From positions 62,001 to 126,000 of the forward strand of contig CALDUT010000003.1 of assembly GCA_937924775.1 (NCBI GenBank): 64,000 bases of DNA, given 5' to 3'. The position numbers were made by a program, and so were the translations under genes. Of this stretch, positions 8,626 through 17,663 are shown piece after piece. Position 1 is the stretch's first letter; each line of letters begins with the position of its first letter. The DNA comes from an uncultured Gemmata sp. (GTDB lineage Bacteria; Planctomycetota; Planctomycetia; Gemmatales; Gemmataceae). A model generated the notes under the pieces. It did not search any database, was not told where the DNA came from, and saw only the letters and a program-made list of their open reading frames with translations.

Positions 8626-9945
8626 TTACGGCCTCGGTGGTACCATCGCCGGCTCGGTGGGTTCCAACATTCCTTCGCTGGCGGCCACAATCAGCACCGC
8701 GGACATATCGCCGATGTTGTTGACCGTGGTTCGCGACATGTCCAGAATCCGGTCGATACCCAAAATCAAGGCGATCGCTCCGGGTTCGACCCCGATCGAA
8801 GCCAGAACCAACATCAGCAGCGGAATCGATCCCCCGGGCACCCCCGCGGCGCCTACCGCTGTCAGCACGCACAAAATTACGACAATCACTTGATCGCCCA
8901 GCGTAAGGGCTTCCGGCAGAAAGACTTGGGCCAAAAACATCACCGTAACACCCTCGAACAGGGCTGTCCCGGCCATGCACATCGTCGCTCCCAGCGGCAG
9001 GACAAAGCCAGCAATCGGAATCGGAGCGCGGAATTCCGTTTGGGCTACCCGCAGATTGGTGGGCAGAGTGGCATTCGAAGAGCTGGTGCTGAACGCGGTG
9101 ACGATCGAAGCCCGGATTTTGGTGAAAAATGTGAGCGGATTGATCCCGGTGAGCAGCTTCACAAACAGCGGTAGCACCAATCCGCCTTGAATCGCCAAAC
9201 CGACCAGCACCACCGCCGCGTATTGGCCCAAGAGTTTCAGCAATGCGACACCGAATTCAGAAGTTGTTTTGAAGATGAGGCAAAACACTCCATAGGGGGC
9301 CAACGTCATGGCCAATTGAATGATCGTCACCATCAATTCCCCCACCGATTCGAGAAACCGCTTCATCAGTTCAGCCTTATGCGGTTCAAGCCGGGTAAGA
9401 CCAATCCCCACCAGAAGGGCGAAGGTGATAACCCCGAGCATCTCGAGATTGGCCGCGGCACTGATGGGGTTATTCGGTATGATCTGTTTGACAAATTCTA
9501 AAACAGTGAAGTCCGCTTTTTTGCGTTTGGCCGCGTCGCCGCCGTAGGTGCGCTGGAGTTCGGCGATCGTCTCCTCGGGCAAACCGCGGCCTGGTTCCAC
9601 AAGATTCACCAACACGATCCCAATGACAGCGGCCATCGTACTCGTCAGGAGGAAATAACCGATGGTTTTGGCCCCCACGCGGCCCACGGCTCCCAAACTG
9701 CCGATCTGAGCCACCCCCACCGCCAACGACGCAAACACCAACGGCACTACGGTAACAAACAGTAAGCGCAGGAACACCTGCCCCAGCGGCTCGGCGATGT
9801 TGGCGTTGATCCACCGCAACCACAAGGGAATCTGCGGCGGCAAGCCCGGCTCCACGAACAGGGCGTTGACACAACAGCCCACAAGGGCCCCCAGAAGTAG
9901 ACCGGCGAGAATGCGGGTATGCGGAACCGGCGGACCTGCCGACAT
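8626..9945 (-). CDS. dicarboxylate/amino acid:cation symporter (DAACS)
   Basis: Inner-membrane glutamate/aspartate or C4-dicarboxylate:H+/Na+ symporter of the GltP/DctA/EAAT family, 439 residues with the expected eight helices and two hairpins. Signatures: the serine-rich hairpin STSSSNATLP, the TMCMAGTALFEG helix-7 motif (NMDGT position), the GVPGGSIPLL hairpin 2, and the helix-8 motif DRILDMSRTTVNNIGD. The ATG at 9945 is preferred over 10062 because GTAGGGGG precedes it and the family N-terminus begins here. It is divergent from an N-acyl-D-amino-acid deacylase gene, with 122 bases between the two starts, so uptake and hydrolysis of an acidic (D-)amino acid derivative is a possible link. 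The substrate is inferred from the family only. Confidence 0.94.
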   Translation of the reverse strand: MSAGPPVPHTRILAGLLLGALVGCCVNALFVEPGLPPQIPLWLRWINANIAEPLGQVFLRLLFVTVVPLVFASLAVGVAQIGSLGAVGRVGAKTIGYFLLTSTMAAVIGIVLVNLVEPGRGLPEETIAELQRTYGGDAAKRKKADFTVLEFVKQIIPNNPISAAANLEMLGVITFALLVGIGLTRLEPHKAELMKRFLESVGELMVTIIQLAMTLAPYGVFCLIFKTTSEFGVALLKLLGQYAAVVLVGLAIQGGLVLPLFVKLLTGINPLTFFTKIRASIVTAFSTSSSNATLPTNLRVAQTEFRAPIPIAGFVLPLGATMCMAGTALFEGVTVMFLAQVFLPEALTLGDQVIVVILCVLTAVGAAGVPGGSIPLLMLVLASIGVEPGAIALILGIDRILDMSRTTVNNIGDMSAVLIVAASEGMLEPTEPAMVPPRP

Positions 9946-10067
9946 ACGGCCCCCTACGACTTTGTGAAAACAATAACAAAGTTCGGCAGGATTTCTAGGA
10001 TTTCCGCCGTTTGGGGCATCCTGTAATCCTGTTAAAACACCATCGGTTGCCCGGCGGATCACACTCT

Positions 10068-11645
10068 ATGTTCGACTTTATCATTCGTAACGGTCGCATC
10101 GTTGATGGCAGTGGGTTGCCATGGTTTCACGGCGATGTCGGCCTCAAAGGCGACCGCATTGCCGCCGTGGGCCAACTGTCCTGGGCGCAAGCTCAACACA
10201 TTCTCGACGCGCAAGGGAAAGTCGTTTGTCCGGGCTTCATCGACGCCCACGTTCACGGGGACTTAGCCCTGTTGGTCGATCCCGGGCACGAAGCCAGCGT
10301 GCGGCAAGGAGTCACCACGCACATCCTCGGGCAAGACGGCGTGGCCTTTGCCCCAGCCTCGCCAGACACCATGGCCTACATGCGGCGTTACACCGCGGGT
10401 TTCAATGGTAACTTCCCCACCCCGGGCCGCGAGTGGCGTAGCATCACCCAGTTTCTCTCGCAATTCGACCACCAATGCGCTATCAACGTGTGCGTACTGA
10501 TTCCCAATGGAAACGTTCGCATGGAGGTGATGGGGCTGGATCCGCGGCGGCCCACGCCAGCGGAATTGGCCGCGATGCGGGCGATCGTCCGCGAAGGCAT
10601 GGAGCAAGGGGCCGTCGGGCTTTCCAGCGGCTTGGATTACGTCCCCAGCCTGTATGCCGATGAAGATGAACTGACGGCGCTGTGTGAAGAAATCGCACCT
10701 TACGGTGGCATCTACGTTACCCATATGCGCGGCTACACACCGCAAAAAGCCCCCGCGGCACTCCAGGAGGTATTCAACATCGGCCGGCGGGCCGACTGCG
10801 GTGTACACGTTTCGCATTTCAATTGTCTGGCCGATCAGACGATACCGCTACTGGAAGCCGCTCGGGCCACGGGCGTTGATGTCACATTCGACCTTTACTG
10901 CTACCTGTACGGCAGCACGATTGTGGCCATGCTCACGCTACCGCCGGAAGTGTTAGAAGGGGGGATTGAAGCCACTATTTCCCGGCTAAAAAACGCGGCC
11001 ACCCGGCAACAACTCGAAGCGGCCTTGGCCCACGCCCGTTTCCCCATCGAAACGATCCGCCTCGCCAGCCTACCGCATCCCGAGTGGAAAGGCTATGAAG
11101 GTTTGAATCTTCTTGAAGCCTGTGCCGTGCATCAACGAACCGCAAGCCCCCCCACCCCGCGGGCCTTGGTCGATTTCATCTGCGAAATGCTGATCGCCAC
11201 TGATTTGGCCGCGGGGTGCCTGGTCCGGCACTTCGCCGAACGCAGCGACCGCGATATTCTCAAACTCATGCGACATCCGCTGATGATGGCCGGCAGCGAC
11301 GGTATTTACGTCGGCGGGAAACCCCACCCCCGGGGCACCGGCTGTTTTGCCCGGTATCTGGGGCATCATGTGCGCAACGGCGATTGGCCGCTCGAAGAGG
11401 CGGTGATGAAATGTTCGTACCACGCGGCCCGACGATTCGGGCTGAAAGACCGCGGCTTGATCCGCAACGGCATGGCCGCCGATGTGGTGGTGTTTGATCC
11501 GCAAAACCTAAGGGATTGTTCGACTTATGACAACAGTCGGGCACTGGCCGTGGGGGTGGAGCACGTGTTCGTTAACGGTACCCCGGTACTGCTCAACGGC
11601 CAACGCACGGCCGCACGCCCTGGTCGGGGACTCCAACGAGGATAA
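10068..11645 (+). CDS. N-acyl-D-amino-acid deacylase family amidohydrolase
   Basis: Zinc amidohydrolase of the D-aminoacylase family, 525 residues, which hydrolyses N-acyl-D-amino acids (e.g. D-Glu or D-Asp derivatives). The amidohydrolase fold opens with FIIRNGRIVDGSG; metal ligands H61 and H63 are in FIDAHVHGD; the C-terminal part has the family segment AGSDGIYVGGKPHPRGTG and the closing GMAADVVVFDP. The start at 10068 is chosen because the family begins at MFDFIIRNG; the ORF could be extended to 10011 without support. The neighbouring divergent symporter may import the substrate or product. The exact substrate (D-amino acid versus dihydropyrimidine-type) is not determined. Confidence 0.88.
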   Translation: MFDFIIRNGRIVDGSGLPWFHGDVGLKGDRIAAVGQLSWAQAQHILDAQGKVVCPGFIDAHVHGDLALLVDPGHEASVRQGVTTHILGQDGVAFAPASPDTMAYMRRYTAGFNGNFPTPGREWRSITQFLSQFDHQCAINVCVLIPNGNVRMEVMGLDPRRPTPAELAAMRAIVREGMEQGAVGLSSGLDYVPSLYADEDELTALCEEIAPYGGIYVTHMRGYTPQKAPAALQEVFNIGRRADCGVHVSHFNCLADQTIPLLEAARATGVDVTFDLYCYLYGSTIVAMLTLPPEVLEGGIEATISRLKNAATRQQLEAALAHARFPIETIRLASLPHPEWKGYEGLNLLEACAVHQRTASPPTPRALVDFICEMLIATDLAAGCLVRHFAERSDRDILKLMRHPLMMAGSDGIYVGGKPHPRGTGCFARYLGHHVRNGDWPLEEAVMKCSYHAARRFGLKDRGLIRNGMAADVVVFDPQNLRDCSTYDNSRALAVGVEHVFVNGTPVLLNGQRTAARPGRGLQRG

Positions 11646-11745
11646 CCTCGGCCGCGTCCTGCCCGCCCTGAGCGTGTGACAACTACCGGTGTTTGTTCGC
11701 AACTGAAAATTATTCCACCAACTGAAAAAACGGATCAGAACCGCG

Positions 11746-12660
11746 ATGAAGCACTTACTCGGTTTGGAAGGAATGCCCGCCGCGACCCTGACCCGCCTTC
11801 TGGATGTCGCGGAAACTTACACCGGGGTGGGTGTGGGCGATCAGCCCAAACGCGACGATCTCAAAGGTAGGGTGGTCGTCAATCTCTTCTATGAACCCTC
11901 GACCCGCACGCGGATGAGTTTCGGACTGGCGGCCCGACGCTTGGGGGCCGACGTCCTCGATTTTTCCCCCAGTGGCTCCAGTACGGCTAAAGGAGAATCG
12001 TTCATCGATACCGCGAAGAATATCGAGGCGATGGGAATTGACATCGTCGTGGTTCGGCATTCTTCGCCCGGGGCTCCGCACATGCTGGCGAAGTACCTCA
12101 AACCCCATGTTCGCGTCATCAACGCTGGCGATGGGGCCCATGAACACCCCACCCAGGCCCTGCTTGACATTTTCACCATTCGGCAGCGTTTGGGGCGTAT
12201 TGAAGGGTTGACCGTGGGGCTGATCGGCGACATTATGCACAGCCGCGTTGCTCGCAGCAACATTCACGGGCTAACGACGCTGGGAGCGAAAGTGATCGTG
12301 TGCGGACCAACAACACTGGTTCCTTCGGAAGTGGAGCGTTGGGGCGTCGAGGTGGCCCACCGGCTCGATGATGTCCTACCCCGTTGCGATGTTCTGAACC
12401 TGTTGCGGGTTCAGTTCGAGCGACAACGCAGCGGGTTGTTCCCGTCGATCCGCGAATACCGGTTGCTCTTCGGCGTGGATAGCGACCGAATGCGAAAAAC
12501 GAAACCCAATGTGTTGATTTTGGCCCCCGGACCCATCAACCGCGGGGTGGAGATCAGCCCGGAGGTCGCGGATGGGCCGCGTTCGGCCATCCTGGATCAG
12601 GTGACCCATGGTTTGGCTGTGCGGATGGCCGTCTTAAGTGAATTGAGTCGAAGCACTTAG
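11746..12660 (+). CDS. pyrB: aspartate carbamoyltransferase, catalytic subunit
   Basis: Second step of pyrimidine synthesis: carbamoyl phosphate plus L-aspartate gives N-carbamoyl-L-aspartate. The 304-residue product has the carbamoyl phosphate loop S52-T-R-T55 in [12 protein letters not shown], the SSTAKGES loop, and HPTQALLD. These features match ATCase rather than ornithine carbamoyltransferase. pyrC lies about 780 bases downstream on the same strand, with one small secreted-protein gene between them. No pyrI is visible. No convincing Shine-Dalgarno precedes the ATG. Confidence 0.96.
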   Translation: MKHLLGLEGMPAATLTRLLDVAETYTGVGVGDQPKRDDLKGRVVVNLFYEPSTRTRMSFGLAARRLGADVLDFSPSGSSTAKGESFIDTAKNIEAMGIDIVVVRHSSPGAPHMLAKYLKPHVRVINAGDGAHEHPTQALLDIFTIRQRLGRIEGLTVGLIGDIMHSRVARSNIHGLTTLGAKVIVCGPTTLVPSEVERWGVEVAHRLDDVLPRCDVLNLLRVQFERQRSGLFPSIREYRLLFGVDSDRMRKTKPNVLILAPGPINRGVEISPEVADGPRSAILDQVTHGLAVRMAVLSELSRST

Positions 12661-12672
12661 GGCTAACTCTGC

Positions 12673-12696
12673 CAGTCAGCGCCGTGCTGACGGTTT
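12673..12696 (+). terminator. possible terminator after pyrB
   Basis: GTCAGC and GCTGAC (12675-12680 and 12686-12691) form a short hairpin with a 5-base loop 15 bases after the pyrB stop, followed by GGTTT. The stem is short and the T-run weak, so this is tentative; if real it separates pyrB from the next gene. Confidence 0.3.
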
Positions 12697-12851
12697 CCCG
12701 TAAAAGTTCACGATGAAAATTTCCAACAACTGTCCGGTGGCTTTACTGAACTGGACCATTTCCACTGTTGTACGCAATTCCTACACTGTTTCCACCTGAT
12801 CACCCTGCCGACGTTCGGTACGGGAGTCAGTGTGTTTCAGGAGGAAGCATC

Positions 12852-13349
12852 ATGAAGTCGTATCTGTTGGCCGTAGTAGTGGCCGCGTTGTCGGCAAGTG
12901 TGGTGATGGCTGAAGACAAACCGGCCACCTCACCCCCCCCCACCACGAGTGCCCCGGTTGTTGTCGCCACCACGGGTACCACCTTTGTGGAGTACGTCCC
13001 TGTGCAATCCACCCGTCGCGGCCTGTTCGCGCGTCTGCGCAACCGCACCAACCGCATGACGTACACCACCGTACCAATGGTCACTACTCCCACCAGCCCC
13101 GCACCAATGCCGACCCCGGCTCCGCAACCCATGCCGATGCCTGGTACCAAAACCGATAACACGGTCAGCATGCCTAAGACCACCACGGTGGTTCCCGCGA
13201 CCGGCAATCTGCCCCCGGGTATCTACACCACCACCGATGGAACCGTCATCCAGATTGGTGGCACCTCCACTGGAGGCGTGATGACCGCCGGATATATGGA
13301 AACAACTCCGGCTCGCCGCGGCTTCTTCAGCCGGCTCCGGAACCGCTAA
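12852..13349 (+). CDS. small secreted Pro/Thr-rich protein with two RRGxFxRLRNR motifs
   Basis: No known function. The 165-residue product starts with a clear Sec signal peptide (KSYLLAVVVAALSASVVMA) and is then rich in Pro, Thr and Val. The ATG at 12852 has a strong AGGAGG 8 bases upstream. Two copies of a basic motif stand out: RRGLFARLRNR at residues 55-65 and RRGFFSRLRNR as the last 11 residues. Between them is a Pro/Met-rich linker and a segment PPGIYTTTDGTVIQIGG. The repeated basic, aromatic motif could bind an acidic polymer, membrane or nucleic acid, or be a sorting/processing tag. It sits between pyrB and pyrC but shows no relation to pyrimidine synthesis. Confidence 0.85.
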   Translation: MKSYLLAVVVAALSASVVMAEDKPATSPPPTTSAPVVVATTGTTFVEYVPVQSTRRGLFARLRNRTNRMTYTTVPMVTTPTSPAPMPTPAPQPMPMPGTKTDNTVSMPKTTTVVPATGNLPPGIYTTTDGTVIQIGGTSTGGVMTAGYMETTPARRGFFSRLRNR

Positions 13350-13439
13350 CGCGCTGGAGTTGTTTGCCAACGCCGGGAGCCGCACGCGTGTGGCACCCGG
13401 CGTTTGTTCGCGCCGAGGTCTTCTTTTGCATGGTTAGCC

Positions 13440-14762
13440 ATGACACACCCTCTGCATCTCCGCAACGGTCGGGTGATCGACCCCAAGCAGAATTTGGATG
13501 CCATCACCGATCTCTGGCTGGCGGAAGGCCGCATTGCCGGAATTGGTCCGCGTCCAGCGCAGCTGCGGGGAGATGTCAAAACCCTCGATTGTACCGGGCT
13601 GATTGTGGCCCCGGGGCTGATCGACATGCACGTTCATCTCCGTGAGCCGGGGCGGGAAGAGGATGAAACGATCGCCACCGGCACGGCAGCGGCTGTCGCC
13701 GGGGGAATCACGTCGGTCGCGTGCATGCCCAATACGGAACCGGCTATCGACACGCGGGCCGCGGCCGAGTTCGTCATTCACCAGGCGGAGCGTGCGGGGT
13801 ATTGCAATGTCTTCCCCATTGGTGCGGTGACCAAAAACCGCGAAGGCAAGGAGCTGGCCGAACTTGGGGGCTTGGTCGAGGGGGGAGCGGTGGCCTTCAC
13901 CGACGATGGCGCTCCGGTCTACTCCGCGGAAATCATGCGCCGAGCGCTCGAATACTGCAAAATGTTCAACAAGGCGATCCTCGTTCATGCGGAAATTCTC
14001 GAGCTGACGCAAGGCGGCGTCATGAACGAAGGCTTTGTCAGTATGCAGTTGGGCTTGCGCGGCATGCCGGCCGTAGCTGAGGATATCATGATCTACCGCG
14101 ATATTGTCTTAGCCGAAATGACCGGGGGGAAATGCCACATTCTGCATGTTTCCACCGCTGGGGGCGTGGAATTGATCCGCCAGGGTCGCCAGCGAGCGGA
14201 AGCCCTCCGGACCGCCGGGCGACCATCGTTTTGGATCAGCGGCGAAGCCTGCCCGCATCACTTCATCCTCACCGACGAATGCTTGCGGAGCTTCGATAGT
14301 AACTTCAAAATGTCGCCCCCGCTGCGGACGGAAGCCGACCGACTCGCGGTACTGGAAGGGCTGAAAGACGACACCCTGACGGTACTGGCCACCGATCACG
14401 CCCCGCATGCCCCGGAGAAAAAAGAACGCGAACTCGATCAAGCCCCCAACGGTATTCTCGGTCTGGAAACCTTTTTGCCGCTGTGCATCAGCTACCTCAT
14501 CGAACCGGGGCATCTCAGTTGGCCGCGAATGTTGGCGAAAATGACCTGTAATCCGGCGGACGTACTCGGTATTGACCGCGGCACACTCCTGCCCGGCCGC
14601 CCGGCGGATGTCACCGTGATCGACCCCAAAGTGAAGTGGACAATCGACAAAAACGCCTCCCAATCCAAGAGCCGCAACACCCCGTTTCATGGATGGGATG
14701 TCACCGGGCGAGCGGTGGCGACCATCGTCGGCGGGGAGATCAAAATGAGCCGCTTGGGCTGA
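13440..14762 (+). CDS. pyrC: dihydroorotase, class I
   Basis: Third step of pyrimidine synthesis: cyclises N-carbamoyl-L-aspartate to dihydroorotate. The 440-residue amidohydrolase has metal ligands H64 and H66 in DMHVHLREPG, the PNTEPAID loop, the carboxylated-lysine/strand region, and the catalytic aspartate segment ATDHAPHAPEKK. It ends with the composite beta domain (GRAVATIVGGEI). The length and DMHVHLREPG place it in the class I (type PyrC of Gram-positives and Aquifex) group. The ATG at 13440 fits the family start (HLRNGRVIDP); an in-frame ATG at 13404 is less likely. Confidence 0.96.
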   Translation: MTHPLHLRNGRVIDPKQNLDAITDLWLAEGRIAGIGPRPAQLRGDVKTLDCTGLIVAPGLIDMHVHLREPGREEDETIATGTAAAVAGGITSVACMPNTEPAIDTRAAAEFVIHQAERAGYCNVFPIGAVTKNREGKELAELGGLVEGGAVAFTDDGAPVYSAEIMRRALEYCKMFNKAILVHAEILELTQGGVMNEGFVSMQLGLRGMPAVAEDIMIYRDIVLAEMTGGKCHILHVSTAGGVELIRQGRQRAEALRTAGRPSFWISGEACPHHFILTDECLRSFDSNFKMSPPLRTEADRLAVLEGLKDDTLTVLATDHAPHAPEKKERELDQAPNGILGLETFLPLCISYLIEPGHLSWPRMLAKMTCNPADVLGIDRGTLLPGRPADVTVIDPKVKWTIDKNASQSKSRNTPFHGWDVTGRAVATIVGGEIKMSRLG

Positions 14763-14862
14763 CCAAAAATTGAACAACCGAACCGAATGGCAGCGTGGTC
14801 GTCGGGGCTGACCAAAAGTTGGCCATCGTCCTGGTCCTTAAATCTTCTCTCCCACAAGCCGG

Positions 14863-16065
14863 TCAATCGACCACGCGACTGATGAGGCATTTCAGGTAGC
14901 CGGTTTCCGGGCAGGTGACCGCGACCGGATGATCCGCCGCGGCCCCGCGGCGTTCGAGAATTTGTAGGTCGCGTCGCGCGTCCACGGCGACTTGACCCAA
15001 GAGCTCTTCGAGTTCCAGCATCGAAATCAATCCGCTACAGCAGCAGGAAACGAGAATGCCATCGCGTTCGAGCAATTTCAGGGCCAGTTGGTGCAAGCGG
15101 CGATAGCCCTTCATCGCTTCGGGAACTGCGGCCCGGTTGCGGGCGAACTTGGGCGGATCGAGGACAACCACTCCGAATTTCTCACCACGTTCCACCAATT
15201 CCGCCAAATGATGGAAGACATCCGCATTGACAAAGGTGATGTCGCTGAGGCCATTGACTTGGGCATTGAGCTTTGCCAGTTGCAGAGCCGTTGCCGAAGC
15301 ATCGACGCCCAACACCTCGGCTGCGCCGGCTTTGGCGGCATAGAGGCCGAAGCCGCCGCTGTAGCAAAACGCATCGAGAACGCGTTTCCCATGGCATAGC
15401 CGCGCCACGGCGGCGCGGTTGTCGCGTTGATCGAGGTAATAGCCGGTTTTTTGCCCCTCCGCGAGATTGATGAACAACCGCAGTCCATTTTCGACAATAC
15501 TCAGGTCGGGGGGGGGCGGTTCGCCCCAGAGCAATTCATCGTGCAGTTCAACACCTTCCAACCGGCCAATGCCCTTCTCTGTGCGGAGGTAAATCCCGCG
15601 TGGCGAAAGCCGCTCCCGGAGAATCTCCCCCAGCATCGACCGGCGTTGGGCCAAACCCAGAGCGGTGAATTGAATCGTCAGCCACTCGCCGTAACGATCG
15701 ACAATCAACCCGGAGAGGTAATCCGATTCGCTGAAACACATGCGGTAGCCGGCATCGGGGGTGTTGAGACGCAACGTTTTGTGGCGCAGTGAGATAGCAT
15801 CTTCAAGGCGGCGTTGGAAGAACGCCCGATCCAGAGGAACGCCTTCCTGCCAGCAGTAGAGCCGAACGCGAATCTTCGAGCGGCTGTTGTACAATCCGCG
15901 AGCGATGAAATGCCCCGCGGTGGACACCAGTTCCACTTCGTCGCCATCGGCCGGGGTGCCTTCCACGCGGTCCACCGCGCCGGCGAAAACCCAGGGATGG
16001 CGGCCCAAAAACGGCTGGGCCCGCTTCGGTTTGAGAATCACGCGGGGAATCATCAGCTGGCTCAC
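14863..16065 (-). CDS. rlmI: class I rRNA (cytosine-5) methyltransferase, RlmI-like
   Basis: SAM-dependent methyltransferase of the RlmI/YwbD family (23S rRNA m5C1962 in E. coli). The 400-residue product has an N-terminal PUA domain (about 5-85, opening with LKPKRAQPFLGRHPWVFAGAV), a central EEHD-like domain (DYLSGLIVDRYG, GLRLFINLAEGQKTGYYLDQR) and a Rossmann methyltransferase domain with VLDAFCYSGGFGLYAA (motif I) and VVLDPPKFARN (motif IV). The GTG at 16065 overlaps the stop of the upstream response regulator (GTGA), with CAGGGA before it; ATG 16053 is an alternative. The gene symbol is by homology and the target nucleotide is not proven. Confidence 0.88.
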   Translation of the reverse strand: MSQLMIPRVILKPKRAQPFLGRHPWVFAGAVDRVEGTPADGDEVELVSTAGHFIARGLYNSRSKIRVRLYCWQEGVPLDRAFFQRRLEDAISLRHKTLRLNTPDAGYRMCFSESDYLSGLIVDRYGEWLTIQFTALGLAQRRSMLGEILRERLSPRGIYLRTEKGIGRLEGVELHDELLWGEPPPPDLSIVENGLRLFINLAEGQKTGYYLDQRDNRAAVARLCHGKRVLDAFCYSGGFGLYAAKAGAAEVLGVDASATALQLAKLNAQVNGLSDITFVNADVFHHLAELVERGEKFGVVVLDPPKFARNRAAVPEAMKGYRRLHQLALKLLERDGILVSCCCSGLISMLELEELLGQVAVDARRDLQILERRGAAADHPVAVTCPETGYLKCLISRVVD

Positions 16066-16490
16066 AGTCCCTGGAGTACGCGGCCCATGTAAGCGAGGGT
16101 GCGATCGACTTCATTCGGCTCGCCGCGGCTGGCCAACATGGCACGCACGCGCAGAAGCAGTTCGGTCTTGTTAATAGGCTTGGTGATGAAGTCGTCGGTC
16201 CCAGCCTCGACGGCTTTATCCACATCGGACGATTGATCCAGGGCCGTGATCATCAGAATCGCCATCGCGTGGGTGGCGGGATCCGCCCGGAGACGTGAAC
16301 AAACTTCAAAACCACTCAATTTGGGCATCATCACATCGAGTAAGATTAGATCGGGTTTCCATTCCCGGGCTACGGCGAGGGCATCTTCGCCGTTGTAGAC
16401 GAGCTTGGTTTCGAATTCCGCGCCGTCGAGGTGGGCATCGAGCAAATCCGCGTTGGAGGGGTTATCATCAGCTATCAGAATGCGCGGCAT
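16062..16490 (-). CDS. single-domain response regulator (CheY/PleD receiver type)
   Basis: Receiver domain of about 142 residues with no output domain. Acidic pocket in ILIADDN, phosphoacceptor aspartate in LILLDVMMPKLSGF, Thr in MITALD and conserved Lys in FITKPINKTELL. The pattern resembles PleD-type receivers. ATG 16490 is chosen because GAGGA lies a few bases upstream. It overlaps the rlmI-like gene by four bases at its 3' end, so they are translationally coupled; no histidine kinase is nearby. A partner kinase cannot be named from this window. Confidence 0.9.
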   Translation of the reverse strand: MPRILIADDNPSNADLLDAHLDGAEFETKLVYNGEDALAVAREWKPDLILLDVMMPKLSGFEVCSRLRADPATHAMAILMITALDQSSDVDKAVEAGTDDFITKPINKTELLLRVRAMLASRGEPNEVDRTLAYMGRVLQGL

Positions 16491-16564
16491 GGCGTCCTCG
16501 TGTGGTCTTTCGTTGCCAGGCATTATAGCAACCCCAAAACCTAGTCAGGGAGGAACGACGGACG

Positions 16565-17587
16565 ATGCGTGTGATCCTGAACCCGTGGCAAGCGGACCAT
16601 GCCCCCACTATGGAACTAGATGGCGGCGACATCATCCCGGCTTACGAAACTCCTTCGCGTTTCACAGCTATTCGCAAGGCCTTGGAAGCGGCCGGCGGTT
16701 TCACACTGGAAGAACCGCCACCGTCTCCTGATGTTCCCCTGACCGCGGTTCACCACGCGGACTACGTTGCCTTCTTGCGGCAAGCCTGCAGCCAAGCCCA
16801 GCACAACCGCCGCGGGTCATCGCCACACCTGTGGCCCAGTGTGTTTCCGTTTGGGCCCAATCCACAGACACACAATGCCAAGGCTTTGCGCGGCCGCTAC
16901 TGTTACGACACCTACACCCCCCTGTTACCGGGCACCTTCGCCGCAGCATTGGGCGGGGCCACCGCGGCGAGCTATGCCGCCAAGCTCTTGGCTTCCGGAC
17001 GGGAGACGTGCGTGTATGTTCTCACGCGACCCCCGGGCCATCATGCCGAAGCCGACCGCTGTGGCGGCTACTGCTATTTCAACAACGTCGCGGTGGCGGC
17101 CGCGATGCTCGCCCCGCTGGGCCCCGTCGCCATCGTGGACCTCGACGTTCACCACGGTAACGGAACCCAACACATCTTTTACGATCGCGCGGACGTACTC
17201 ACGGTCTCCGTACACGGCGACCCCCACGATTTGTACCCCTTTTTCAGCGGTTATCCAGATGAAACAGGGACCGGTGCCGGAATCGGAACCAACCTCAATC
17301 TTCCCCTTCCGCTCGGCAGCGGTGTCCCCAAGTATCGCGTGGCCTTGACCCAAGCGATCGAGGCGGTGGTGCGTTTCCAGCCGACTTTTCTGATTGTGGC
17401 ATTGGGAGTCGACGCTCACGAAGCCGACCCAATCGGGGGTATGACGCTACCCACCCCGTTTTTTGAGGAAATCGGTACCCAATTCCGCCAACTGCAACAA
17501 CCAACCTTGATCGTGCAAGAAGGAGGGTATAACCTCGATGTGGTAGGAGATTGTGTTGTCAATTTTTTGAAAGGAATTGCATCCTGA
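16565..17587 (+). CDS. aphA: acetylpolyamine amidohydrolase (class II HDAC-like)
   Basis: Zinc deacetylase of the histone deacetylase superfamily; 340 residues. The family matches the Mycoplana acetylpolyamine amidohydrolase in length and layout: MRVILNPWQADHA start with a conserved MELDGG segment, RPPGHHA with the His dyad H159/H160, zinc ligands D194 and H196 in DLDVHHGNGTQ, a third ligand Asp in LGVDAHEADP, GGYCYFNN, and EGGYNLDVVG with the catalytic Tyr. The likely role is deacetylation of acetylated polyamines or another small amine; protein deacetylation is possible but not indicated. It is convergent with a gene for an HU-type chromosomal protein. Confidence 0.9.
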   Translation: MRVILNPWQADHAPTMELDGGDIIPAYETPSRFTAIRKALEAAGGFTLEEPPPSPDVPLTAVHHADYVAFLRQACSQAQHNRRGSSPHLWPSVFPFGPNPQTHNAKALRGRYCYDTYTPLLPGTFAAALGGATAASYAAKLLASGRETCVYVLTRPPGHHAEADRCGGYCYFNNVAVAAAMLAPLGPVAIVDLDVHHGNGTQHIFYDRADVLTVSVHGDPHDLYPFFSGYPDETGTGAGIGTNLNLPLPLGSGVPKYRVALTQAIEAVVRFQPTFLIVALGVDAHEADPIGGMTLPTPFFEEIGTQFRQLQQPTLIVQEGGYNLDVVGDCVVNFLKGIAS

Positions 17588-17663
17588 AATCTCGTGCCCG
17601 GAGCGACTTGCGGCTAGTCCGTTGGCAACAAGCCACTCCAGGTGGTGCTAGTGTACCGGGCAG

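Noticed and set aside
16565-17587. Protein (histone) deacetylase annotation
   Set aside because: Length and motif spacing match acetylpolyamine amidohydrolases closely, so that name was preferred.
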